Of a DNA stretch of 64,000 nt, positions 24,237 to 36,857 are shown in pieces. This DNA is from Malania oleifera (lineage: Eukaryota > Streptophyta > Magnoliopsida > Santalales > Ximeniaceae). Within the stretch, counting starts at the first letter, position 1. Every line of letters starts with the position of its first letter. The notes under the pieces were generated by a model. That model was not told the origin of the DNA, searched no databases, and worked only from the letters and a program-made list of their open reading frames with translations. Both the position numbers and the translations under genes were made by a program. Where the stretch lies: the NCBI RefSeq assembly GCF_029873635.1, contig NC_080420.1, positions 53,683,457 to 53,747,456 of the forward strand, given 5' to 3'.

Positions 24237-26170
24237 TGTAATGACTTGCCTATTTTTTTTCATATATATATATATATATATATATATTTATTTATTTATT
24301 TATTCTTTTTTCTTTTTCACATAATAACATACATAATAATCTTGCTAAGCTATCATAGTCATGATCAACCTGGACCCATGGGTACCAGGGATATATCTAT
24401 CATACAACTCTGATACCTAAGCAACGGAAAACATAAAATTACATCCATGCCATAAAATGCCAGAAACCATACCAGAGTTCTAATGAATCTGTCATATATA
24501 TGTACAATCATCCACAAAAAGACCCAAAGAGTATCCTAGGGTCATAATCACAAAAACCCTTTTGACCCTATCTTATCTACTTACTCGTCTGACAGGATAA
24601 CTCAGCCAACTCCTACCGCTGCGGAGCTTTATCAACCCTTTTACCTGGATTTCCTAAAATGTTTGTATGACTGGGGTGAGACACCTCTCATTAAGGGAGA
24701 TAAACTAATATCAATGTGTGGCAACATGAGCATTGTTTGTGATATACATACAAACAACACGTAACTCATAACTGGTATAAACAATTGTATCATATTTGAA
24801 TAAAAACATGATTTAACATAACATAATTTAACGTACAAAATTTTTGTATTGAAAAATCATCTTATATACCATATCATACTTGAATTACTACCCAGGATAG
24901 ATAGCTAATTAGCTATTGTCATGTCTTACCCCCCCCCCCAACATGATAGGGTTGTGCGGCCTGAAGGTGGGACCTAACAATGGCTGGTCGTTTATGCTAA
25001 GTCAAACATAGGTGTGTAAGTACGATGAGCCTATTCCACCTGTGTCAGACTACCAAGAGAACTAAAACACTCCTATAAAACCACATCGATTGCCATCTCC
25101 CACACTCTACATAAGATGTGTGGCAGCACTAACATATTCATAACCGTGAACATATAGCTCCGGTACCGTGCTTCATAAAGCTGAACTAAGCTATTCGGGT
25201 TCTGATAACATATAATACATTCCATATTAAAACATAGTTTTTTGTTATTTCAGAGTAATATTTGACATAAACATATTTCATGATTTCTTACATATTATAC
25301 ATAATCACAGCATCAACGCCGACATAATTCATAACGTAAAAATCATGACATTTATGCTGGCATAATTCATAACGTAAAAATCACAACATTTACGCCAACA
25401 TAATTCATAACATAAAAATCACGGCATTTATGCAGACATAAGTTATAACGTAAAAATCATAGCATTTACGTCGGCATAATTCATAACGTAATAAACATAA
25501 ATTCTTGCACTGTTTAACATAATTTTAAAACCATATTTCCTATACTATTTTTAAAATTTTACTGAAAACTGGTATAACATGCTTATCTTGGAAAACTCAT
25601 AATATTTCAATATAACGTAATTTTCATGAAAATATTATACTCATGCCACACAAATATACATGGCCTTATAAACTCATAATTTATTTTGAAATCATATTTC
25701 CATATAAAGTATGTTAAAATCATTTCCCTGTTCAATAGCAGTATTCTCAAACATAATTCTATATCATACATATTTTCCTAAAAATAAATGTTGTTTAGTT
25801 CATAATAATTTCATGAAAAATACTGACTTAATTTATCCCTTACCTAACTTACTAAGAAGCTTACAAAAGTAACCAAACCTACTCCTATGGTGTTCCCAGC
25901 ACAACACCCTGAAATTACATTTTCCCCAACAAAATTTCAGTATTATACTATCTAAAGCATTTTTCTCAGTTCAGAAATACTAAATACCTTATAAAACTAA
26001 AAATAACCAACTTATCCAGATTTTGGGATGGTGCCCAAGTTGGCCTAACCAACAATCTACTCCGGCAGACTTGAGGAGAATCTTCCCAAGAGTAACGTGG
26101 CGGCTTCTAATCAACGAACCAACAAAGAACGAAGCCAGAAATGAAGAGAGAAGGAGGGGGAGACGAAACT

Positions 26171-26213
<43 letters not shown>

Positions 26214-26498
26214 CATGCAAAATTTCACGCTAAAATCCCGAGGTTGGTATATTTATAAAACACAAATTTGTCAATGAGACACGTCACCTCGTCGACGAAT
26301 CCATGAAGGGAGTTTATCGATGAACAATTACTCCTCATCGACAAGTTTTAGGCCCTAAAATCAGCCTTCTTGGTAATGTCTCATTGATGAGACACGCGTC
26401 CACGTCGACGAGCCCAAGAGGCACATTCGTCGACGAACACTCTGCACTCATCGACGAGAACCTGTTGAATCCCCTTTTTGAAAAATCCTTTTCTCTCA
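24237..26498 (-). repeat. gypsy LTR (minus orientation), 3' LTR of the composite insertion
   Basis: Plus-strand start TGTAATGACTTGCC corresponds to the end of the LTR on the minus strand. It shares landmarks with the LTRs at 40420 and 47931: cctggacccatgggtaccag, a gacacctctca...gggagataaactaat segment, a central minisatellite, a GA-repeat (26173-26207) and a GTCGACGA-type cluster (26285-26460). It breaks off at ttttctctca (26498), just short of the expected terminal part seen at 31385-31447. The 84-codon frame with alternating Arg-Glu at 26023 is a translation of the GA repeat. Confidence 0.75.
25310..25500. repeat. minisatellite, about 5 units of about 41 bp
   Basis: Units contain cataattcataacgtaaaaa followed by tca..acatttacgcc. 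They lie in the central part of the LTR, at the same relative place where the related LTRs carry different minisatellites. Confidence 0.8.
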
Positions 26499-28050
26499 GT
26501 AAAGGAAAATAAACTAAATACAACTGTGTGATAACATGAACATTTAATGTCATTATACATATACAATACATTTCATATATTTATAAAAATTCATCATAAC
26601 ATACTGCATAATCATATACTTTCGTATTTTCTAATAAATCATTCCATTCATAAAATATCTGTTATAGCTAATAATACTGAAAACATACCTAGGATGAATA
26701 GTTAGCTGATGTTATGTATTACCTCCCATGACGAGTTGTGCAACCCGAAGGTGGGACCCGACAATAGCTAGCCAACCACTGCTGAGTCAAAAATATCTGT
26801 AAGTATGATAGGCCCGCCACACCCTGGTCCGGACTGTCAGGTGGACGTCTACAACTCTACACTAAAAGCCACATCGACTATCCATCTCTCACCCCCTCAT
26901 GGGGTGGTTAGCACCAATCTGTACATAGATATCTGATTTATATAGCTACGGTATCGTGCTCCTGAACTGAACTAAACTAACATCTGAATTCTGATAACAT
27001 ATAATATATGATAATATAGCATTTAACATAAAGGAATTGATAGCATTTTCTATAATTTCATAAATACGGCCTCATGCCGAACATTTCATAAATAGGGCCT
27101 CTCACCAATCATTTCGTAAATATGGCCTCGCGCTGAACATTTCATAAAAACCATTCTGAATAAATAAATCAAGTATCATGTATTTTCAAAATCATAATGT
27201 ATTGTATTATTTCATAATTCCTAGAAACATGTTTTACTCGTAAAATTGTTATAACATAATACTTGTCACGTAAAATAATGTTCATGCCACACAATGCTGA
27301 GTAAAATCATACATTTCATTCTAAAATTACATTTCCCGTATAACAGCAGTATTTTCCCAAATATGCATTTTCTCAATAATATTCAAATATACCACATGCT
27401 TTCCTGAAAATTAATTTGTTGATAAATAATACTAATTTGCATGAAAAATTAACTACTTTAGTTTATTCCCTCACTTGACACTGGAGAGAAACCCCCTAAA
27501 AATTTCGGTCCTGCACTCGTAGGGTTCCCCGTTCAACTCCCTAAAAATAATAACTCTCAGAACTAAATTTCAGTATTTTCACGTGAGTATCATTTCCTAT
27601 GACCGTGAAAAGATCAAATTTGGCATAAAAAGTCTTACCTCAATTCAGGGATGAACTTCAACTTGCTTCCACCAACGGTCCACTCTGACAGATTTGGAGA
27701 GAACTTCCCCAGGAGCGTCGTGGTGGCCTTAGATCGTCGATCCAGCGAACGACGGAGCCGAAATCGAAGAGAGAGGAGAGAGAAACCGTAGGGAGAGAGA
27801 GAGAGGGAGTGATTTTTGATTTTTTCTACGTTAAAACAGTGTTTCACTCTATTTATACTAGGGGCTTCATCAACGAGCCACGTCACCTCGTCGATGAGGT
27901 CAATAGGCAATTCATCGATGAATTCTCCCATTCGTCTACAAAATTCAAAGTCGCCCAAAAATCCTCTCAATATCTTCTCGTCGTGATGGCCCCCTTTTTC
28001 CCTGTTTCCATTTTCTATTCTCTTAATTATTATTTAAATTATACTTTGGT
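26499..28050 (-). repeat. second gypsy LTR fragment joined to the first
   Basis: Starts abruptly at gtaaaggaaaataaac, which corresponds to an internal LTR position (compare 24695 and 41049), and runs through cctgg-type landmarks, a three-unit minisatellite (27060-27150, ggcct..cgc..aacatttc) and a GA repeat to about 28050. The join at 26498/26499 lies at a shared ctctca word, suggesting recombination between two related LTRs. The right end is approximate. Confidence 0.65.
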
Positions 28051-28625
28051 TCATTACATTTATGGTCTAATCACGTTTGTTATGCCATTTAAATAATTTA
28101 AATGACCAGTTATTTAGTTTGTATGCTTAATTGCTAAAACCTATCAATACTTTATACTCAATGAATCTGTTTGTGATATGAAATGCATAACTATCATATC
28201 TCTTGCATGTTGATAGTTATATTTATGTTTTGAGAATATTGAACTATATGAGTTGATTGTTGTGAATATATTGTAAATTTAAAACTCAATCAGGTCACCT
28301 CTATACAGGTATTTTTGGGTAAATGCTCTATTTTCAAACAACATTCTGCCAAAATTTCTAAAAATTTTCCCCATCTTATCGTGTATTTAAATGATTCATG
28401 CTCAAATTCCTTGCTTACATGCTTTATATTTATAGCCCTTTTTGCTGTTACCAAAAGGGGGAGAAAAGGCAAAACTGGGTACTTTGCTCAAATCTAAATT
28501 TAATTACCTACTGATAAATCATTTAATTTGAGCTTAAATTGTCTTTATGCATAAAGTCAGTGGAGCCTTTCTTGGCTATACCGACTTTTGCATAAAGTAT
28601 TTGTCATCATCAAAAAGGGGGAAAA
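28051..28625 (+). other. 3' internal region of a SIRE-like copia element
   Basis: Non-coding sequence leading to a polypurine tract and LTR. It has an aaaagggggagaaaaggc motif at 28454 that resembles the purine-rich 3' internal part of SIRE-type elements. No pol or envelope-like frame is readable. The short frames on both strands at 28290-28497 mirror one another and are not credible. Confidence 0.5.
28612..28625 (+). promoter_or_regulatory. polypurine tract
   Basis: aaaaagggggaaaa directly precedes the LTR start TGTTGACC. Confidence 0.85.
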
Positions 28626-30708
28626 TGTTGACCTTATAGGTTACACCTAGTTTTGATAATGACAAATACTCTTGGTATTTAATGACTTTCGAGTTTGTGT
28701 GCAGGTATATAATTAGTAGATCAACTAATGGCACATGAAAACTCAAAGTCTAAAGACCCCGAAGACTTATTTTATTATAATTCATGTTATATTTTGGGTC
28801 TGCAATTATTTCATTTCAAAGGTCTGCAATAATCTCTGCATGTCATGCATGTAGGATTTGTAAGCTCAGAAATGTCATAGACTGACCATAGAGACCGAAT
28901 GACCTTAGGGACGCCAGGTTTTTTAGCGTACTTGAAAAGACCTTAGGTCCCAACACATATGCACTAATAAGTCCCCATATCACTTACATAATCAAGAGAA
29001 TTAATTGAAGCAAAAATTGGACATAATTGAAGATCTTAAGAGAGGTCGGGCGACCGAACCTGTGGCGTTCAAGATGCCTGGGGCGCCCAAACTGTGGACA
29101 AGTCAACATGTTGACTTGGCTTCGAGCGACCAAACCTAAACTGAACCTATCATCCATGGGCGACCGAATCCCTGATCTGACAACTTTTCACCAACCCGGG
29201 TGCCCAAACCTTCACGTTCAAAAAGCCCTCGGGCGACCAAACTTTCTAGTTCGGTTAACCAAACTTATAACCAGGCACCCAAACTGTGCGACAAATGTTT
29301 CTGACTTTTGTTCAGCCAACCGACCCTAGACTCAGGCGACCGAACTATTTAAAAATGCCTTTTTGACTGAGTTTGTTCGAGTGACCGAACCTCAGTTTAG
29401 TCACCCGAATCACACGGGTTAAATTATTTTTTACTGGGGTTAAATTTAATTAAGTTGGGTTAATTTTCCTAAACCGTTTTAAAACGATTTTAAGAATGCC
29501 CTACATGTCCCCAATGGTTATATTTTTGCCACTCTCTATATATAGGGGCTCGTTTGAAAAATTTAGGGGAGATTATCCAAAAATAATTGGCAAAAATCCT
29601 CTCTATCTCAAAATCCTATTTTGTCCAAATACTCTCAAAATTTCTATTCCCTTGATACATTTTAGTATTGTGAGAGTATATTTGTTGTGCTAGTGCATAT
29701 TAAGTATTGCTAATACTTCCAGTATGCTTGTGTGATTGAGATATTATTTTTGGGGAGTTTAGCTTAGGTTTATCCCACAGATTTTCATACTATAAATCTT
29801 GTGTTAGGATAACCTAGTAAGCTAAGGATATTTTGCATTGTTATTGCAAGTGTCCAATAGCTTTGTTTTTGGTTGTACAAAAATATTTTCAAACAAGAAA
29901 AATATTTTCAAACTAGTAGTGCTCCTATTTCATGGAAGAAAATCTCCTTGAGCTAGTTTGAATATCTAATTGATATCTTTGGAATACTGATGTGCTATTG
30001 ATTTGTGCTTTGCGTAAATTCCAAAGTATTGCTTGTTTAGAACACTCTTGAACATTATTGTGATCATATCTTATTGAGTGTTATTTGCATGTATATACAC
30101 ATCATTGAGCTTACATCTACCTACATTGTTGATGTGTATGTGATTGATTAAGTATACTATGCGTATTGGGGTACATATCTGCTTTACATGAAAGCATAAT
30201 CACTATACCAGTTTATTGTGAAAAATACTATTGCATTTCCAGGCGTGGCCTAAGGGGGTTTGATCTAACCTGGAAGGATCAGGTTGGGGTCAGTCCTGTG
30301 AATTTGACCTAGGGCCTTCTCCGTCCCGGAAGGAGAGTTTGTAAAGGTTGAGGTCAGCCCTGCGCTAATTGACCTGGTTGTATTAGGTGCCGCTCCACCC
30401 GTTAAATGAGAATTAGTGGAATCCTTGGACTTGCGAGCTAGAGGCGGGGATGTAGGCACAGTTGGCCGAACCCCGATAGCATACCATGTGTCTGTTTATA
30501 TTTCTGCACTTTATATTTACCGCACGTGTATGTTATGGTCTGAATGATACATATGATTTAATTTCCACATCATATTTATCTGCGCATTTGGAAATTGCAT
30601 AGACAGACCCTAGGTTGTGTAAATACTGCTTTTGGATAGATTAACCTAAGAAAAAAAAATTTTAAATATCAATTCACCCCCCCTCTTGGGAATGCGCTAA
30701 AGCTAACA
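28626..30708 (+). repeat. 3' LTR of a SIRE-like copia element
   Basis: Begins TGTTGACCTTATAGGTTACA, ends GCGCTAAAGCTAACA, about 2083 bp. It has a cluster of gggcgaccgaac motifs at 29040-29410, a TATA box (tctatatata) near 29536, and the ggttgaggtcagcc segment near 30345, all in the order seen in the LTR at 3305. The two are diverged and 23 kb apart, so I do not treat them as one element. Frames inside are not genes. Confidence 0.85.
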
Positions 30709-31005
30709 CCTAGGGTTTATCTATGGTCGTTATGAGCATTCAAACACATCATGCAGATGCATGCATTATTACAAACCAGAGATATAAAATTAAATGCATA
30801 TACAAATTGAAATTGACGTCTTCGTCTTTTGCTTTTTTGACTTCATGAAATGTGCTTGATCGTATAGTCCTTAAGTTCTGCAAGCTTTCATCGCCATTTC
30901 TTAAGGTGTGTGTTAAATAAATGGACCTGTTTATATGCTAAATACACACATAAGAAACATATTTTTTTTAGCATCAAAACAGGGATTGGACTCAAAAGGT
31001 CAACA
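30709..31005 (-). repeat. LTR start fragment, minus orientation
   Basis: Read on the minus strand it starts TGTTGACCTTTTGAGTCC and continues with tgttttgatg, like the minus-strand LTR that begins at 55670. The rest of that LTR is missing. It abuts the 3' LTR at 30708 on one side and the gypsy LTR end at 31006 on the other. Confidence 0.6.
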
Positions 31006-31072
31006 CTTCCGATCGTCGAACCAGCGAAGAACGAAGCGGGAAATGAATAGAGAAGGAGGGGGAGATGAAACT

Positions 31073-31115
<43 letters not shown>

Positions 31116-31447
31116 ATGCAAAATTTCATGCTGAAATCCCGAGGTTGGTGTATTTATAAAACACAAATTTGTCTACGTATGAGACACGTCACCTTGTCGA
31201 CGAGTCCATGAAGTGAGTTTGTTGACGAACACTTACTCCTTATCGGCGAATTTCAGGCCCTGAAATCAGCCCTCTCGGTAATGTCTCGTCGATGAGACAC
31301 GTGTCCACGTCAACGAGCCCAAAAGGCCCATTCGTTGACGAGCACTTTGCACTCGTCAACGAGACCTTGCTGAATCCCCTTTTTGAAAAATCCTTTTCTC
31401 TCATTTCTTTTATTTACTTAATTTCTATAATTCTTCGGGTCTCTACA
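31006..31447 (-). repeat. gypsy LTR terminal fragment, right end of the composite insertion
   Basis: Closely similar to 26060-26498 (same exon-like gaagcgggaaatgaatag words, GA repeat at 31076-31111, gacacgtcacc, GTCGACGA-type motifs, ccctttttgaaaaatccttt) and continues to the true LTR edge TCGGGTCTCTACA. It is followed directly by the TCCCT duplication, so it is the outer part of the second LTR of the element that starts at 24237. Confidence 0.8.
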
Positions 31448-32087
31448 TCCCTAATATGTCATTAGTGACTGAGACACAAGATTTATAAATAACTTATAGA
31501 CTAAACCTTTTAGAATCTGCGATTCATAGCTTAACATCTTTTCTAGCTAGCACCTATAGAAAAATGGACATTAAAAGATTCAACAATTCATTAAAGGAAT
31601 ACTTGTTCCATTTCATCACCAATAATTAAAAGAATTGGGTGCACTTACTCGAAGTGGATTAGTTTTGTTTCAATGCTTGAAAGAGCTCTATAACCAACAA
31701 GAGTCCTTTTGAGCTTGTAATAGACTAGCAGTTGTTGTTACCTCATATAATGGATAAGTCATACAAAGGAAAGAGTTTGAGAGTATAAATCTTCACCAAA
31801 TAATGGAGATATAATGTAGAGATCACTTTATCTTACTTGGAGAAAGCTTCTAAGTAGATAAAGATGTGAGAATATCAAGAAAGAAGTCACTACGAGGTCT
31901 AGATAGGAGACTACTTAACAAATATAAAGGACCAATCTCTATCTTGGCTAAAATTTGGAAGGCCACTAACAAGGTTGATCATCAGACTTGGATAAAGGTG
32001 CATCTTGTGTTTAATGTATGCCACCTTAAGTCATTCATCACCCATATTGAAAATTCAAGAAGAAGTAAGTTAATAGAGCATTACTGA
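31448..32087 (+). pseudogene. gypsy I integrase, continued after the insertion
   Basis: Reads on from 24236. After the duplication come MSLVTETQDL (the second catalytic D region, decayed), FNNSLKEYLFHF, NWVHLLEVD, SSITNKSPFEL and LEKASK, then the C-terminal part RRLLNKYKGPISILAKI and HLVFNVCHLK (31866-32087). These match the order of the gypsy integrase core and its C-terminal domain. Stops are frequent. A chromodomain is not recognisable. Confidence 0.8.
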
Positions 32088-32388
32088 AGACAACATAACC
32101 TGATAGAAGATAAGTGAAGTCATCTTTGCAGATATAGAATTCATATCATCAAGGAAGAAGTCACATGAGTTTTAAGTGAAGCGGAAAGACATTGGAGATG
32201 AAGAAATCAACTGGATATTAGTGGAAGACATGTAATGGTTCAAAGAAAAAAGTTGAAGAGTACTTAGTGTTAAAACTATGAGGATGTCGACCATATCAAT
32301 GAGAGAATGTCACGAGTTGAACTTGTTTAAGGAATTATGCTTGCTTGTGACCACTTTTCTTGTGAACATGGATGGGTAACCATCATCT

Positions 32389-32870
32389 TGTTGGCCTAAC
32401 AAGACTTACGAATCTTATTTTGATGATAATAAATCAAGTGAACTTAAACATGTTTTGGTTAAGTGATGATGTTTTAGAAATCAAGTATATGAATTCAAGA
32501 TCAAGTGCTCACAAGCTTTATTGAAAATTTATACTCCAAAGGCAGGTGGTCAAATGAAAGCTTAAAGTATATTTAAAACTTGGATTCAAAGATAGAAAAG
32601 TCTTATGAAGCTTAAAGTATATTGAAACTTGAAAAAAAGATGGGCTCAAAGAAAGACAAGCATGAAGACTTAGTCCTTAAAATGTTTTAAGTCTTAAGAA
32701 GTCTTATGTAAGTACTTCATTTAATGTCGATATGGATGCATTGAAGCTCTTAGTTTTCAGTATTGACTTAGAGACCAAATTTTGATAACTCCGAAAAATA
32801 TTTTCAAAAGTCTCAAAGTAATATGACAAGTACAAAGTTAACAAAAATTTTTGGAAACAAAATTGTAAAA
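32389..32870 (+). repeat. truncated LTR start (copia-type)
   Basis: Starts TGTTGGCCTAACAAGACTTA, as the LTR at 57295 does, and keeps similarity through ttgaagctctta and acttagagaccaaattttga to about 32870. The remainder of the LTR is absent. Confidence 0.65.
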
Positions 32871-34202
32871 GCACATATGTTGATTAAATCCTTCATTTTA
32901 TGTATAATAGTTTAATTAAAATTAAAATAAAAAAAATCATGTAAATTTCTTATACAAGTAAGAAATTTCTTGTATGGGAGGGATCGACAAAGACCACATA
33001 ATCTTTTAACAAAGTCTTAATTTTTTTTTCTCAAAAATCATTGTCTTGTCATTGGCGGACAGATTTTGGAAGTTGGTCTCGACTACCCTTGCAGTTCCAA
33101 TGTCCTGAGAAAAGGACAATGCTAACTTCAAGACATGAAATTTAAAACTTGTCATTTGTCATTTTTTTTTAAAACAATAATTTATAAAACTTGACAAACT
33201 TAAAGTGTGAATTAAAATTTCTCTACTCACAATTCGGCCACTAAAAGTCCCTTGGTGTTATTCAATTCAAATGAAAATTGTTGTAAATTATTCAATTTGC
33301 TTTGGCTTCGAAATTAAATCAAAAGGGATCCAAAAGATAAAAAATTCTCAAAATCAAAAATAAAAATTAATCATCCTCAAGGATAATCCAGGTGTCAAAC
33401 TCAAGACTTTCTTAGTTAACTGGTTAGAATTCGAGAGTTGAGGGCACGACTTTTCATTTGAAATAATGTTTTGCTATTTAAGTGAAAAATGATAGAGAAT
33501 CGGATTCAGTATCTCTGTGGATTAGTCGAGTATCCAAAAATTTCAAATAATATTAATACTCTTTTTTCAAAATATAACAAAAAATAAAATATATTATAAA
33601 ACTATATTAAATTCTATCCAAACCTACCTATATTTAAATTCAAAATCCATGCCATCCGAAACAACATTAATAAGTTTCTCCAATCCACAAACGCACCATC
33701 CCAATGACGAGATAGAATGTAGAATTGGTCACGGGCGGACATATGCATGCATGTGAACGGTTGTGGGGACATTGATTGGGGAACAAAGAGCAACCCGTGA
33801 GCCCCAAGGAGCGGCGAAGGCCGAGGCTCGCGGGCTGCGATTGGAAGTGTGGGCGTCGCGTGTGATCTGCGTCACTGCCTGGCTGTCAATCGTGACAGAT
33901 GAATGCCATGGGCGTCTTGTTCACGTGGCCCTAATCCCAACTGCTGCGACAAATTAAATCGGCCCCCCAGCGGTACTAATTAATCCATCGCTGTCTTTAG
34001 CATATTTTATATATATATATAAAATATGGTCCACATCCATTAATCATGTGAAATTTATGAACTTAATCTTCCTTGACTGCCACAAGTTAAGGACCATTGT
34101 TGGTGATAGTAGTTTTTATATTTGATATTTAAATTTTGGAAGAATAATTAAATTGTTGCTTTAAAACCAAAAAGTAGGGGTACAACTTTTTATTTAATTT
34201 TC
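32871..34202. other. intergenic sequence with a GC-rich patch
   Basis: Mostly AT-rich background. Bases 33730-33965 are markedly GC-rich and include tcacgtggcc (a G-box core CACGTG). The 64-codon frame there (33763-33957) has no recognised motif or homolog that I can name; it may be a decayed gene piece or a promoter-like island. A TA run lies at 34006-34021. Confidence 0.35.
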
Positions 34203-34436
34203 CTTTTCTAGTTTTTTTTTTTTTTTTAAATAACTCGAGATTCTAGCCATCATCGCGCTACTTTTAATACCATAGTGCAGTACTAAACCCGGGAGTAAAA
34301 GTCACCCACCCATTGACGCATTCCTGATAATTTATTGGGGGTAGATTCTCAATGAAGAATCGAACTCGTGATCTTAAGGTCACCAAAATCACAAATTGTC
34401 CTTACCACTTGACCCAACTCGGACTTTTCTAGTTTT
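34203..34436 (-). mobile_element. tRNA-derived SINE with 13-bp target duplications
   Basis: The body is 34216-34423 on the minus strand. It begins ccgagttgggtcaagtggta, resembling a tRNA-like 5' part with a pol III A box, has a B-box-like cgagttcgattc, and ends in a poly(A) tail (the T run at 34212-34227 on the plus strand). cttttctagtttt occurs on both sides (34203-34215 and 34424-34436). Length, tail, promoter-like boxes and long target duplications together identify a SINE mobilised by LINE machinery. It has no coding frame. Confidence 0.85.
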
Positions 34437-36857
34437 CAGATTATACCAATATTGAAAAATTGGGAGGAATAAAAGTTGCGTTTGGTAAGTATGTGACTTA
34501 TCATTTTTTTTTTAAGTAAACTATTTATTTTATAAATCATTATGGCCGTTAATCATATTTACTTTTAATTTTCATTGTAGATTTACATATCCTATTTATT
34601 ATTTTGGATTCAAACTAGTAGCTGCCAACAATTACTTCTGCAGCTTCTATATAAAGGGGGTTGTAAGTTAGATTTTAAGACAATGAATTATAATGCTTTA
34701 ACCTACAAATTCTATTGCAATAATTATGATTTTTTGATTTATTTTTTCATTTTTTTTATTATGATTATTGCTTCTACTCCGGTAAATAGTTTCTCAAACA
34801 ATTTAAAATCAATTTGAACGCAATGAGTTCAAGTCACAATATTACATGTTTAGTTAGATCAGAGATTGGCTTTATTACTTATGGATAATATTTTGTTAGA
34901 CTTTTCATTAATGTAAAATTTTAATTTGCGTGTACTGGCTAATCTTATTATTTTGCAGATGTGGGATTGAGATTTGGAATGCTAGAGCATAGCTCCAAGT
35001 ACCCTCAATTGTCATCTTCATTTACTAATTGTTGCAATTTCTAGTTGGTCACACCCTTCACACTTATCTTCTCAATATCTTTTTCATTTTGCTTGGAATT
35101 CATTGGTTTATTTTCTGCTATGAGTGCTTAATGCTTAAGAGATTTGTAAACCACACTAACCTTTATTTATGGTGAGAGTGTCAAGCACTTGTTATCATGT
35201 AAAAGAACTTCATCATTTATTGCTAAGCAATGAGAGAGTAATCCCAGAGCTTAGATATTGTTACTTTTCAACAGATGAAATATCTCAAGCACTATACCTA
35301 TGGAGAGTTGAGGGGGTTCTTTTTTGGATTTAGTTTTGGGTCATAAATATTGAGTACCACCGATGATTCAAAACCTTCATTAATGAATAAAAACTAATAA
35401 TTACTATTAATAACAAATCAAAATTATCACTAATAATGATAATTAGTGACATTTTTGTACCATCACTACTACTAGTTATTAGTTATGGTTACCTGCGATC
35501 ACAAATAATAATTACTAGTGTTGGTTTTGATTGTCAGTAATGCCCATAATCATTAGTGATGGTTTATTGTACATCACTCATAGTTACTTTAGTGACAATT
35601 ATTGAATTGTTACTAATAATTACCTTTTAGTGATGATGCAAAATTTTTCATAAATACTAATTATTCATAACAATTTTATAAAATCCTCACTAATAGTTAT
35701 AACAGATGAAGCGGAAAAAGTGACAATGATAACTTTTAGTGATGGTTCATATTATTAGTGACACTTTTAGGGAGCTACAAATAGTCCTTTTTCTTTGTGT
35801 GTGTCTGTGTGTGTGTGTGTGTATATATGTGGAGGCTACACTTACCTACCAAACATTATAGTATTACTTTCCTTTTACTTTATAATTGTACCATAAATAT
35901 AATACAATATGCACAAAGTAATGAATAAATAAAAGAGTGATATTTAGAAGTTAAGTGTAGCATTTTCTATTTTCGGTGTGTTAATTTGTATATATGAGGT
36001 GAAGTACTACTAAAGGACATGGTTTTTAGAACCAATTTGATGCATGCTTGGAGGAGCCAATAAGTATTCCTTTATTCTTCTCTTCTTAAGCTTAATAGTG
36101 GTATTTTGTTTTTTTTATAGCTTTGCCAAATGCTAACTACAATGGTCTTCATCTTGCAGGTCTTTCTTAGAAGTTGACAAGGCTACCTCCTTAATGGCCC
36201 CTAGAATAGTAGCCTTTCTTCTTTGCTAGAGCATTCTTAAGGAAGCTTATGTTCGACATGTATACAAACAAGTAAGCTACTAGTAGGTCAAGGCAATACA
36301 AACAAAACAAAAATGAAAAGGAGACAATATTTAAGCACAATGACCACATTAATTAAAATAAAGGAAGACGTGGGGTGTGCCTCCTCGATCTTTTAGTGGA
36401 TGTCTCTTTCAATGTTAGAAAGGAAAAGGACAACTAGGTGCATATACAGGACATGCTACCAAGCATCCATCCATCTTGATCAATCCAACTTTAGAAAATT
36501 AAGGATTTTCTTCTACTTTTGATGATTATGGATTCTTTGGAAGAATGCTCTTACTCTACCATCATTGCACATAAGTAATACCAAATTAACTTCTCCTAGT
36601 AGTTTTTTATTTTTTTATTTTTTTGGGTAAGCAAAGATGTCTTGGAAGATATTTATCCCAACTTAATTCAAGGTCTATACAAAACCAAGCCTAACCAAAA
36701 GGGTTTGCTAACCATTAAGAGTAAATTGAGAATGAGCTAATCTATGACGTTAAAGAATAGTTCTAGTGAGTAAGTAAAAGAAGTTTAAGATAGACTTTAA
36801 AAGCATATATCCTTATATCAACAAATCTTGCCATGGATATATGTTAAAGCGTGCTGT
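34437..36857. other. intergenic background with a possible DNA-transposon end
   Basis: No gene seen. Bases 35340-35780 are dense with tagtgatggt / cactaataat words in both orientations, like CACTA-type subterminal repeats, but I find no clear termini. A (gt)n microsatellite lies at 35800-35821. The rest is AT-rich and featureless. Confidence 0.4.

Noticed and set aside
25310-25500. evenly spaced repeats that might suggest a CRISPR array
   Set aside because: Units are contiguous tandem repeats without unique spacers, inside a plant LTR.
26023-26277. 84-codon frame with alternating Arg-Glu and its minus-strand Leu-Ser shadow
   Set aside because: Translation of a GA microsatellite inside an LTR. 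The same applies at 30888-31166.
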